Below are positions 49,465 through 60,440 of a stretch of DNA of 64,000 nucleotides, in pieces; the first letter of the stretch is position 1; every line of letters starts with the position of its first letter. Where the stretch lies: NCBI GenBank assembly GCA_035582835.1, contig JAYKAV010000311.1, positions 1,326,067 through 1,390,066 of the forward strand, read 5' to 3'. Source of the stretch: Phoebastria nigripes (taxonomy: Eukaryota > Chordata > Aves > Procellariiformes > Diomedeidae). Made by a program: the position numbers and the translations under genes. Under the pieces are notes generated by a model. The model was not told where the DNA came from, did no database searches, and saw nothing but the letters and a program-made list of their open reading frames with translations.

Positions 49465-50734
49465 CTTCGTTATGCCAGGAATATGGTCAGTCCATTTAAC
49501 CCTTCAGGCAAAGAAAATGAAGCCTACACCAGCTACTAATTTGAAAGCCAGGGTCAACCCCTTTTGGGCACCGAGATGCCAGATTTAACGGTAGACCTGG
49601 AAAATACTAGCAGGGTCACTCGGAGGAAAAAAGTGCAGTGTTTGCTGACATTTGTTGTTTCCAAGGTGGTTTGTGGAAGCCTCAAATAGATAGCCCAAAC
49701 ACCACGTAAACTCAGCCCATAAAAATGGTTCTCATCCCAAACTGCTTGTCATTTAAGTATATTACTATTGACACATGTATGTTTGATATTCAGCTCACCA
49801 GAAAGGTTTATCTGTTTTTCAAAATTGCTCAAAGGTTTTAATATAAATATGTTCTTAAAGAGGAAACAAAATATCTTGCAGTTCCTGTATGAGGTTAATT
49901 ATTGGCAATTGTCTTCTATCTCTGTTTAAAGCTGAGACAAGGTATCACTGGAAACCTCTACATCATTTTGTTCTAGAAGCGGGGAAAATTGTTTTTTTTC
50001 AGAGCTATACTGATGATCAGTGAATTTGTCATTGGAAGAGGTCATTAATTGTAGTCATATTTGAAGAAACTGGCATAGTGATACAGTCCTGGACAGTGGA
50101 TCAGGACAAATAGCCATTTTTAGTTTCTGAGGATTTTCATTTTATCAGATGTTGCCTTTTTGCTATTGTGATGAAGATAGATGAAATCAGTAAAACCAAT
50201 TTAGAGACACAAAGGAAGGAAATTCCCTCCCTATACATTTCTGTCGATAGATATATGTGTTCATTGATGTTTCTCTTACCCCCATTATCTTCCTCCCAGA
50301 AAATCCTCTGCATTCAAACATTAACCACATTGTTCCTATGTCAGTGCTTGAAACATGCACAAACAAGAAAAGCTACATGTTCATAATGTGTTGCTGGCTC
50401 CCAGCAATATAACTTGCATTTGCTGGACTGGTGACATGCTGCATTTAACTACTGGGAAGATGGGGAAAGATGGTTAAAGACAGTTGATTTGGTTCCCTAC
50501 CAAGGCTCCAGACACTCTGGCTGAACAACCACCAAAATCCTATGCGTACAGAGGCATAGCTGCTAGGTTTCTTGATTTGAGTCTAGTGTGTGATGTTATT
50601 GTTTGACAGTGTGCATCACCACAGCACCAGCACGCCATAACCAACACCAGCAGCCTACTGGATGCATCCTACATTCATAGTGAGAGGCAGGTCTTGCCCT
50701 GCGGCGCCTAGCAGACCTGACTGCAGGGTGAGGT
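49465..50734. other. Noncoding stretch, no gene seen
   Basis: A+T-rich sequence with open frames under 75 codons. Nothing recognised. Confidence 0.5.
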
Positions 50735-50900
50735 ATTGCTATCCCCACTTTACTGACAGGTGACTGAAACCCAGAGAAGATTTGTTGTCTGGGTACTGCG
50801 TAGGCTTCTCCCAGATCACCAACAGGGTCTATGATGAAACAAGGGATGGGACTCCGATCTCTGCAGTTTTAAATTACTGTGCCTGTCTCCTCAGAAAACT
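50735..50900 (-). mobile_element. MIR-type SINE, degraded, reverse orientation
   Basis: On the + strand: CTATCCCCACTTTACTGACA, then GTGACTGAAACCCAGAGAAG, then CCAGATCACCAACAGGGTCT, then GGGATGGGACTCCGATCTCT, then CTGTGCCTGTCTCC. These are the complementary MIR blocks ('tatccccattttacagat', 'gaaactgaggcacagag', 'caaggtcacacag', 'tgggactcgaaccca', 'ctgtgctct') in the correct order. A short insertion separates the second and third blocks. Confidence 0.7.
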
Positions 50901-50904
50901 CACA

Positions 50905-53825
50905 TTTCTAGCACAGGTGCTTTTCAAGTCTAATTCTAAAAAATCCATATCAGTCTAGATTAGAACACCCCAGATTTCAGGAAATGCTACTATTTTTTCA
51001 ACTCGGTTAAATTTTTTTGGAAGAAAGTACCAGATGTGTCTTCATTGTTTTCATTTTCCATTGAGCCTTATGTTTTCATTAAATTGCAATCCTCTTTGTT
51101 GCTCTGACCAAGAGTGCAGAAAGGACTGGCAGAGCTCTGTGGATTTAGGCTAGGCTGAAAATGCATTCAAACATTGACTTGAATTTGAGGACCAGATTTT
51201 TTTTAAGCCTGGCTTATTCTCTGATGACAAAGCACTGACCCTCTGGGATGCTGCCTGCTGTGTCAGATGATTCAGGGTACGGGCTAATCACATCCGGAGG
51301 TCAGAGAACAGGAAGGAAAGGCTGAAATTAAAAGGCAGCACACTTAATTGAAATAAAAGGGAAAATAGAAACTATTGGTTTTGCAGAATACCCTGTAGCA
51401 CTCACTGCTGGCAAGGTTGGAACAAACAGATAGGGACTTCATCCATTTAAAACCTGCGCAGTTTGGAAGAAAACCAAATGATTTACAATGCCTGTCTTTT
51501 TTTGTTGCAAGAGGTGTAACNACTAATTGCGTCTAGGATCAGGATGATATTTTAATAATTAAATATTGTTTTTTAATTAATGATGACACAAATCTGAAAA
51601 GAGAAGGGGAGAGAAGAAGATGGGACATATATAGGCAAGGATATATGGAGGGAATCTGAAGTTACTCCAATGAAGATAAATTATAAAAATGGTTGTTCAC
51701 ATAATCTTAGGTCATGGCATAAAACGATTACCTTCTGACAAGGCTGGGACATTAAAAGACATTATTGTCTCGTACACATAGTTACCTTCCTTTTTGTTAC
51801 CATCCCTTTCCCTGTCCACTGATGTTGCGTAATGGATACCAATATAAATAGCCCATTGATTTGGTTTGGCTACAAATGGCTGGGAAATCTCTCTTTTTCA
51901 TGTACTAGCAGCATTTTGACGTTTCCAAAGTTCAATTAAAAGGTTTTGTTAATTGGCAGAAGTCACATCCCTCTGTTGTGAGGGGCTCACAGATCTCATC
52001 CTTCAGAGCTGTGCAGGATTACCCACAGAACTGGACTGTACCAGTTCAAAAGATCACTGAATGTGGTAAACCTGCAAATATGCTATTGCTGTTCAGCCAA
52101 CAGGATATCCCAGGGCACAGGGACCTTTCATTGCCACCTACTGCCATTCCTGTCAGATGGTTTCAGGAAGTGGGGGTTTGTGGCATTTGCACTGCCTTCT
52201 TCTGCTGCATTTGCCTCCCTTATAAAGATTTTTGAATAATATTTTGCAATATATGACCTCCCTCATCTTGAAATAACATACCATGTCATATAACACAACA
52301 CAACCAACATGGTTAAAGCAGGACAAGTGATGAACTGCCTGTGCCACTTAAACACTGGCTGATGATATGGTAACCTCAGTGAACATGGAAATTCATTATC
52401 CTCTTAGGTCTGGACCAAGACCAAATACAAATTTATTCAAAATGTGAAGAAGATATATGACTGATAAATGGGAAAAGAAATAGCTGTCTTCCATAAAAGG
52501 GAAAAGAAAGAAACAGGGCATGTCTTAGAGAGGAAGTTTATTGCAGGGATTAAGGATTTGCTAGTCTGAAACCTGATAAGGGAAAGAATATCCATAATCC
52601 TTTTTCACCGAGAAAATTTACATTAATTAGCAATTTAGGTCAAGCTAAAGTGAATGCGCAAGAAGGAAGAGAAAATCCCTATCTTTGTTTCTATGCAGTT
52701 TTTCCAAATATGTAGTTTGTGGAAACTATGCCCTTCTTTCTAGGTTGACATTTTATGGCACTACACACCAGCAGCTTTCTCCATATACAAGCTGAAGAGG
52801 CTAACTCATAAATGTCATCATGCATGAAAATGACAGCTCAGCCTGCATTAGAGCTCAAGGCAATGAGCAGCTGAGGGGACTGCAGAATCACCTGAATACC
52901 ATTTTTAGGATTACAGTAATTTAGTGATACAGAAAGCCCTTGAAATCAGTACTTCCAGCCGACCTCCTACAGGTTGTGCTGCGGGGGAGCTGCTGTCTGC
53001 TCTGCCACTTTTACAGGTCTAGAAGTCCATTTCAAGACTGGAGTTACCTTTTTTTTAGGGTAATTGGGAGCTTACCTAGAAGAAAATAAGTGAGAGCTGA
53101 AGCTGACTGTACCTTAGGAAAAGACCAGCTTTATATGAGATGACTGCTGCTTTTCTTAGCTGCTTGGGCCAATGTCACAAAAGTAGATAAAATTTAAAGC
53201 TGATTTCCAGAGACAGGGATCCTGGCTGACTGCAAGCGAGACAGAGTTTTTCTGCAGTAGAAACTCCTTTCCCATCCCACTTCTTCTGTGTGGAGAGGTG
53301 TTGAGCATCCGTGGCTCTTCTTGGCATCAGCCAAAGCTGTAAGCACTCAACCTTGCCCAGCAAAACCCCAAATGCCTTTATCAGACTATAACTTGAGTAT
53401 TGCAGACCACAACTTCCACAGGGCTTTCATGTAACTAAGATGAAGGTGACCCTATATCTCAGTCAGGCTTCAAATGTGCTACGGACACTCATTGAGCTGA
53501 CGAATAATTTTCTCACATTCTGTCTATCAATCCCTTTCCGAAAAAGCCTATTAATTAAACACAAGGGACAAAATATGAGAGCTGATGAGAAACTGTGTAA
53601 GGCCCAAGTACTGGTTTTCCATAAAGAACTTTCCTTTCCACTGTCTTCTCATTAAACCAAGGTGTGCTTTGGGTTGGGATCACTGCTAATATTTTGCTTC
53701 TCACATAGCATACAGAAAAAGATTCATGAGGCAAAACTGGCGATGTTTAGACAAGAAAACATCTGCGAGTCCCTTGTTCAAACCTATAATATGAAAGCGT
53801 TGTTAAAACTTAAGTATAAGAGCTT
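50905..53825. other. Noncoding stretch, no gene seen
   Basis: A+T-rich with short open frames (up to about 85 codons), no domains and no recognised repeats. One ambiguous base lies near 51521. Confidence 0.5.
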
Positions 53826-53977
53826 GGAATAAAATGAATAAAGAAGAAAAGAAATAAGGAAGGATGAAGGAATGGCAGCAGAATGAGAGAAAAGAAAAGA
53901 AAGAAAAAAGAACAAGAGAGAGGAAAGTCTTCTTATTCCTTTCTCCCTTCCTTAACCTCTTCCTTCCTCTTTCCTAA
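53826..53977. repeat. Purine tract switching to pyrimidine tract
   Basis: 53826-53928 is almost all purine on the + strand (AAGAAAAGAAATAAGGAAGG-type words). From about 53929 to 53977 it is almost all pyrimidine (CCTTTCTCCCTTCCTTAACC-type words). The two halves are roughly complementary and could form an imperfect stem. It directly abuts the CR1 fragment. Confidence 0.75.
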
Positions 53978-54009
53978 AAATGTAAGACTAGAAGGCATGT
54001 CCAGACTCT

Positions 54010-54860
54010 TTAAGCTTGATCTCTTTTCCTAAACATGCCTTATAATTCTGACCATAAATTTGTCAAGCTGCTGCTTGAAATTGTGCAGCTCTCTTTCACT
54101 TTTGAGAAAATCACCCTTCTCGAAAATTTAGAAATCCTCCTCTCATTTTCAGCCTAATTTTACACATGACCAATTTATTCCCATTTGCTCTTGTACCAAC
54201 ATAAAGCAACAACTTAAATAGCTCTTGCCCTTCCCTCATATGTACAACCACTGGTGTATTTATNGAGAGCAGTCAGTTCTTCTCTCAGCTGTATTTGGCT
54301 AGGCTAAATAAGCCAACTTATTTTAGACTCTTCTTTTAGGATAGACTTTCCATTCCGCAATCACCCTGGTAGACAAAGGCAGCTGTCACATCTGCTGTCC
54401 TGGAGATCTCTTGGGGGTTACCAAAGCATCCATATATTCCTCTTTCGCCGTTCTTTCTCATGGAGTCCACTTCATGCTTCTAACCTCCATCCCACTCCTC
54501 TCCTCCCACTCTGGTCCTCTTTTGCTGAGCAGGTCTCCTGTGTGCCACTGGCAAATTTTATGAGCACAAGTCTAGGTTCTGTATCAAACCCAACTCCAGT
54601 AATAACCTTCCTCTTGTCAATACACTTTTAGCTAGTTTCTTCCTCTCATAATTATTTTTGTAAGAGTACTCTTATTTTCCATTTTAACTAATTAATTCCC
54701 ATGTGTTATCACTGTCTTACTGAGTTACCGAAGACCACATGGATTAGATTATCCGCATTTGCCTCATCAAAGGAAGACATCAGGCAAGTTTGGCATACTG
54801 GTAAATGCATGTTGCATGTTATCTCATTTTCTGTTGAACTCTTTAAAATTTGCTCTCTCT
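54010..54860 (-). pseudogene. Decayed CR1 LINE, ORF2 C-terminal half (reverse transcriptase)
   Basis: About 850 bp match the antisense of a sauropsid CR1 as I recall it, in collinear order: CCCATTTGCTCTTGTACCAA (54180), TTCTCTCAGCTGTATTTGGC, GATAGACTTTCCATTCCGC (54340), GGCAAATTTTATGAGCAC (54550), TTTTAACTAATTAATTCCC (54682) and CATCAAAGGAAGACATCAGG (54765). On the minus strand, 54541-54558 reads FASGT where active CR1 reverse transcriptase has the catalytic FADDT, so both catalytic aspartates are lost. Stops and indels abound. This CR1 type is abundant in crocodilians and turtles and present as old copies in birds. One ambiguous base lies at 54264. Confidence 0.8.
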
Positions 54861-54864
54861 TCAG

Positions 54865-56085
54865 ATGTGGTAAGTTTTGTTTCTGTACACATAGTCCCAT
54901 AAGGCTTTTTCTCCCATGCTGTACATCACTCTCCTCCTGGAAAACGCAGACCACAGAATTCATCTTAAGATTTACTTTTTATCTCAGCTCAATCCTTCTG
55001 AGAAACAGACTTCTTTTTTCCTCTTTTTTTTAATTTCAGAATCTGACTGGATTTTTCCAGACCCACTCACAGCTGTTCTACCACTTTCAGGTCCTCGTTA
55101 TCCACCATCACTAATGNAATAGCAATGTGGGGGGAGGTTCCTTTGAGAGCCTGCTCTGGCTCATTCCTTTCAAGATCAGATTAGATATTGCTTGAGCCTG
55201 AATAGTGCTTCGGTCTCTCTTCATTACATGCCTTCAGAGCTGAGCATGGCTTCTGTTTGGGGAAGGGCCAGCCATGAGATCTCTGAGTCTTCTGACAAGT
55301 GCATATTAACACTGTTTTAAAGGCCACAGAGTCTGGAGTTAAATTCTTAGAGCAATCCTATCCCAAACACAATGATGTCACTGCTATCATAACTCAACTC
55401 AGCAGCCTCAGTATCATGTACCCTCAGCCTGAACATCCAAATTGTCTGAAAAACATCGTGATGGAAGAAACTGCCAGCAAGAAGAACAGCACAAAGGGTT
55501 TTGGACACCCTTGGCTGTGTGGGAAGAGGTGATGCAAACTGAGATACTGAGAAAGCAGACAGCTGCGTCTGCTGAAAAATCAATGTGGTTCCTCCGCCAA
55601 ATGGGGAGAGTGATAAATATGATCTGCAGGGCCTGGGGAGGACTAAGAATTTGGAGCAACTCAGTGTATATGTTACCCTATCTACTAATTAAAGACATGG
55701 TTTTGATGAGGGTTACAAGCTCAGGAGAGGTCAAGGGTTGTGTCCATGGAAAAAGGAATTAGAGAATTGAAAGCAAGGGGAAAGCTTACATCCTTCTAAC
55801 AAATTGGCTGATGTAGAGGAGGAGAAATCGGAAGGACAGGAACCATCATCTCTGCAGAAAAACATGTAAATGGAGATGCTAAATCAATGGAAAAACAAGC
55901 AAGATCTAAAACCACAAAAGAGGCTTGCAAAATCAAATCAATAACACAGAAGGTTTTTTCTAAATAGCATGTTATCATGAAATAATTGTTAGTCGTTGTT
56001 ATTTACAACAGTTGCTTTTACAGCAAGACAGTTAAATATTGAGAGTAAGAAAACAATGAATAGCTCCAAGAGCAATAAATTTTAG
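54865..56085. other. Noncoding stretch, no gene seen
   Basis: An acceptor-like pyrimidine tract ends in TTTCAG near 55040. The following frame (NLTGFFQTHSQLFYHFQ) is open for about 24 codons, but no fair donor follows. It may still be CR1-derived. One ambiguous base lies near 55117. Confidence 0.4.
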
Positions 56086-56089
56086 TGTT

Positions 56090-56230
56090 TATTGAAGACT
56101 CTGCACTGACAGATTTCCAAATCAGCTTACAAGCAATTAACCAAGCCTCAAAATATCCTGATGAGGTAGAAAAATCATTCCCATTTCACAGGTTAGTGGA
56201 CAAAGAGAAAATGGTAACTAAGTCAGTTAG
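56090..56230 (-). mobile_element. MIR- or L3-related SINE/LINE fragment, degraded
   Basis: On the + strand: CTTACAAGCAATTAACCAAG, then CCTCAAAATATCCTGATGAG, then GTAGAAAAATCATTCCCATT, then TCACAGGTTAGTGGACAAAG. This follows the common amniote repeat 'tttacaaacattaactaagcctcacaacacccctgtgaggtaggtaagtattattatccccattttacagatggggaaactgaggc'. Assignment to MIR or to the L3 tail region is uncertain because the block is shared among related elements. Confidence 0.6.
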
Positions 56231-56234
56231 AAAA

Positions 56235-57462
56235 GTTATTATACAAGACAGAAGTTACTCTTTTTTCCTGACCCTTACTGTAACTTTCTCTCACTAAAAA
56301 AACTAGAAGATATTTCCTTTTCTTGAAACAGCAGCAGCAAACATCTGCTAGGGTTTGCTGTGGTTGGAAGTTATTCAGGAGTTTTAAGCAGCTTAATGAC
56401 ACAGGCACCAAAATAATTCTTTTTTTTTTTCAAATGGTCAGAAGAAGTGCCTGATACAGTCTTGCTCATGTGGCAGTGGCACCAGAAGATGTAGATANTG
56501 TGTTAAGCTTGAAAAGCTATTATTTCCAGCCTACTCGGCTCATTAAGAAATTGCTGAAGAAAAAAGCATGACAAATAGAGATTCTGCCTGCCCTACAAAG
56601 TCAAGAGTGCCAAGGGGCATGTTTGTATTATAAGTGTCTTCCAGCATGGCCAAAGCCTGTTCCCATACTGCGATGCATCGGGAAATGGCTGAAAAGCCCG
56701 CTGTGCTCCATAACCCAGTGCTTATTTCACTTCTCTTGTGTCTCCCACAGGCAACCCCCTGAATATGCAAACTTCTGCATAACATCAGAAGCACAGATGA
56801 GCTGTGCACGGGGCAGGGGCTGCCTCTTTTTACTGTAGATATGGGCAGACATTCATTTGACGTGCATCATCACCAGTAGTAACCTATTTTACGTCCCAGC
56901 TCCAGTGAAGGAGGAGCCGTGCATGTGGTCAGATGCTGCAGCTCAGTAGCCAAGGGGCCACTTGTTCAGATGGCAACAACATACTTGCTTGTGCTTTTCT
57001 GGGCCGTATATATTCGTACACTGTACAAAGCATGCAGTGGGGGTTCAGTTGTCTTCTGAAAAGATCCGGAGGACTATGCATGGTGAAAGCATCTGCCAGT
57101 TAGGTAGTATACATCAGGGTTTTCCTCAAAACATTCAAAGTCTACCCTAAAAGAAGGAGGGGGAACCCTGCATCCGCGGCTCCACTGCCAGCTGCCTACA
57201 GATGTGATATGGGGCCAGAACATGTTCCTGAGGTCCACATTATGGAAAGGCTCCACTCTCACCTACCCACAGCAGCATGCTTCCAGCATCCCAGTGGGCT
57301 GGGACCTTTTCAGGTGGCATTTTTAAGGGGCTACCTTGCACCAGTACTGGGTGCTAAAGGAGTACTCAGGAGAACAGACTTCTCATTGCTACTCTGACTC
57401 TGGTGTAGTGTTTGACCCTAGGAGGCNACCTCAGCTATCCTAACAGGCATCCTCTGGCAACC
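56235..57462. other. Noncoding stretch, no gene seen
   Basis: Short chance frames only. Ambiguous bases lie near 56499 and 57427. Confidence 0.5.
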
Positions 57463-57578
57463 TGTCTAGATTGCAAGCTCTTCGGGGTAGAGAAAAAGAG
57501 ACTGNTTTTCTACACCGCCTAAACAAGTCAGGTTCAAATCTCAGTTGAGGCTTCATGAACACAAATAATATAGTGAAA
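57463..57578 (+). mobile_element. L3/CR1-like LINE 3' tail, degraded
   Basis: Reads CTAGATTGCAAGCTCTTCGG, then GGTAGAGAAAAAGAGACTG, then CTACACCGCCTAAACAAGTC, then CAAATCTCAGTTGAGGCTTC, then ACACAAATAATATAG. These are the recalled blocks of the L3 3' end ('tagattgtaagctcttcggggcaggga', 'tacagcgcctagcacaatg', 'gatctcggttggggcctct', 'aatacaaataata') in order. One ambiguous base lies at 57505. It resembles the minus-strand copy at 7302-7440. Confidence 0.75.
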
Positions 57579-57579
57579 A

Positions 57580-60379
57580 TCACTGGCTATTGTTGCTATC
57601 AAAATTATTTTTATACGGCTTATTGGGAGAGAGTTGGGGTTTTTTGCAACTACAGATGGCAAAGATATCTTTTATTTTATTTCCTGCTCTGTTTTTATTA
57701 GATATTTGCAAGACTGTCTTGCTTCAGTCAGTTCCTATGTATGCTTTTTACTGGGGCAGTTAAAGGTCTTCAAGTGTATAACAGAAATAAGTAAAAAAGA
57801 TTATTAAGCCAAATGCTTGAACTGCAAGTCAGCAATAAAATTTGTAGATGTATTGCAAAAAATTTCACCCAAGAATAGGTCACTAAAATGGCTTGAAATT
57901 CTTTCCATTTTAAGTAATCACAGATTAGTGAAAAAATATATAGTTCTTTCAGTATCTTTTGTTTTCCTAAAAGATCCCTGCATGTATTTAATGAAAGACT
58001 GTTAAAATTTAACAGCTTAACTGTAAGTAGGTTGGAATTTGATTAATGATAATTTATTTCTTGCTTTAAAATTAATGACATTTTGAAGCACATTGTCATT
58101 GTTTGGCACACTCTGATTCATACAAAACTTTGGACCCCTCATTCCTAAAAGGTCAACTTAAAGGAGTGCTCCTTACAAGAACAGCCATTGTAACATCGAC
58201 TTTTCTGGTTGGAGTGTTGGACTAAACCTCTATGCTATGGGAAAAAAATCACTGTGGGAATCCTCATGTAAAACCTTTCTGGCTAACCGTTAGGCTGTGA
58301 CGCAAAGAAGAGCTATAAGAAAAGGCATCTGAAGAGAAGATAATGGAGAGTAATGTTGGAGGAGGACAGCCTGTGATATAAAAATCTATAATAAAGTTAA
58401 CAACTATGCTGCTGCTGAAGCGATGTAGTTTGGAGAATGCCCAGTATTAGGAACTTACAACCTGCAGCTAGTGATTACAAACTGTGATTCATTTGTTGTT
58501 TGAACTCTTGTAAAATTGCTTTCTATTGTTCCCCTGTAAGAATCCTTGAAATTAAAGGTTATGTAGACTATTTTAATAATAAAGGCAATTATGGTGATAA
58601 TAATTCAGAGCACAGTGCTCAAAATGTTGTCTCTGCCCCTCAAATAAAGTGATATCTCTGTGATCTGCAAGGATCTCTGTTCACTCAAACAAGGCAATAG
58701 GCATTGGAAAAGGTCTGTGAAATCAACAAAAATGTATCAGATTCTCAGGATCTTTATCTTCTGATCAGATGCTTAGGATTATCACCCACATACTGTGATC
58801 AAGAAGAAATGCTGAAATGTTTTCCTAACTATTTTTTTAAACTCACAATCCTTCATTCTGTTACATGTTACATCAAACTTGCTGCCTGTCCACGTAACCA
58901 GGATCTCACCCTATTGCATGGCAACTGGGAAAGGAGCAAGACATGTCTATTTATGTGCCTAAAATGCCCAGGTACAATTATCTTGGTCTGAACTGGCTTT
59001 GGTGAGCAAGCTCAGCTGTGATACAGAACTAATTATTCCAAAGTACCAATCAGTTCAGAGCACACGTGGAACAGAGGGAAGCAATAGGCATTATCTAATC
59101 CCTCTGCTAGAAGTACCTTCAGAGATCTGTTCAGGTATTTCAGCTCTTATTCAACCCCAGGGCCCAAAACCAAAGCAATCTTTAGCTAGTAGTGTGGTCT
59201 TTCTTCTTACGCCAACAGACTGGAGGTGTGATGAAAAGCACGTTCACTGTGGGCCCAAGCTGTGTGTTCAGTTTGCATCCTGGCTCCATGTTGTCATCTC
59301 TCTTACTCCATGGACACTCTGTCCATTTCTACAGTGATGGCTTCAGCCTGACTTCANCCTGATTTCTTGTTCGTCTAGGAAACAAAGCTAATTAATAACC
59401 AAGCCTTTTTATTTAGGACTACTAGTCAGGGCTGATCTTGAACTCTCAAAAAATAGATGAACATAAATGCTGCTCAATGCTCCGCAGCTCTGTGGATGTG
59501 CATCCTAAAGATGCAGCCTTCAACCAGAGGTGTTCATTGGTCACCAGGCTCACAAGAACTGACATGGAGTAACTGTACTCCCTTGCACATTGAGTAAGGC
59601 ACGGTGGGCATGTGGTTGGGCCAGCATTGTCTGTACTGCTTTAAAGGCTTGGCATTTTCAGAGGACCAGACAATGACAGTATTCCCGTTGCCTCTCTAAA
59701 AACAGGGCTTTTGATCCATCCATATCTCACATTTCCACAGTCACTTCTCTGTCAAGTTCATTCTTCCTGTTCTGGTTCATTCTTCCTGGCTCTGCTTCAA
59801 ATGAAACAACCAGGTTCTTCAAACAAATGGATTCTGCAGAACACATCTCTGTGTGGTAGTGCAGAAAAGACCCTCCTGCTGTACTGGCACTAGGGCAATA
59901 CCTGGATGTGTCCTCTGTCTGTTATCACTGCAATCAAATCCTTGGCTGCATTGAGGTGATGTTAGGTGCAGCATCTCTGGCCATCACTTGCCTAAGTGTG
60001 TATAGAGAATGCAAGGTACCTGCTCCTCCATCCATCCTTGGCCAAGAGTTTTCTCCACTTTAGAACAATCATGCAGTGAAAATGGAATTTGTGCACGTGT
60101 CATTTTTAAAAAAGGACAGACCCCATTATAAATCCTCATGCACTGACCTACAGTTCAGTCAAAGTATATCAGAAGACTGTGAACAGGTCTGCTAGATTTG
60201 GTGTAGACCCATCTCTTGGGTCCCATCAAGGCAACTGAGTAGCATCCTCAGTGCTGTTCTACTGAAGTTCCCCAATTAGTCTTGAAGATTTTTTTCTGCA
60301 CTTCCCAAAATATTTCCAGACAAAAAAGCAGCTCACTAAATTTTCCAAAGGGGCCCAAGATCTAGACCTAACCGTATAT
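57580..60379. other. Noncoding stretch, no gene seen
   Basis: The longest frames are 95 codons (58704-58991, +) and 112 codons (58999-59337, +). They are adjacent in different frames and show no domain. No repeat family was recognised. Confidence 0.5.
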
Positions 60380-60440
60380 GTACATGCATGTTAACATACA
60401 GCATACATACATATATATCTGTATATGTATATAGGCATAC
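60380..60440. repeat. ATAC/TATA-rich low-complexity tract
   Basis: Alternating TA, TG and CA dinucleotides (ATACATACATATATATC, then GTATATGTATATAGGC) give a partly self-complementary A+T-rich stretch. Confidence 0.75.

Noticed and set aside
55020..55115. Acceptor-like TTTCAG followed by the open frame NLTGFFQTHSQLFYHFQ
   Set aside because: The only donor candidate (CAG|GTCCTC) is poor, and the region adjoins a CR1 fragment with similar T-rich antisense sequence.
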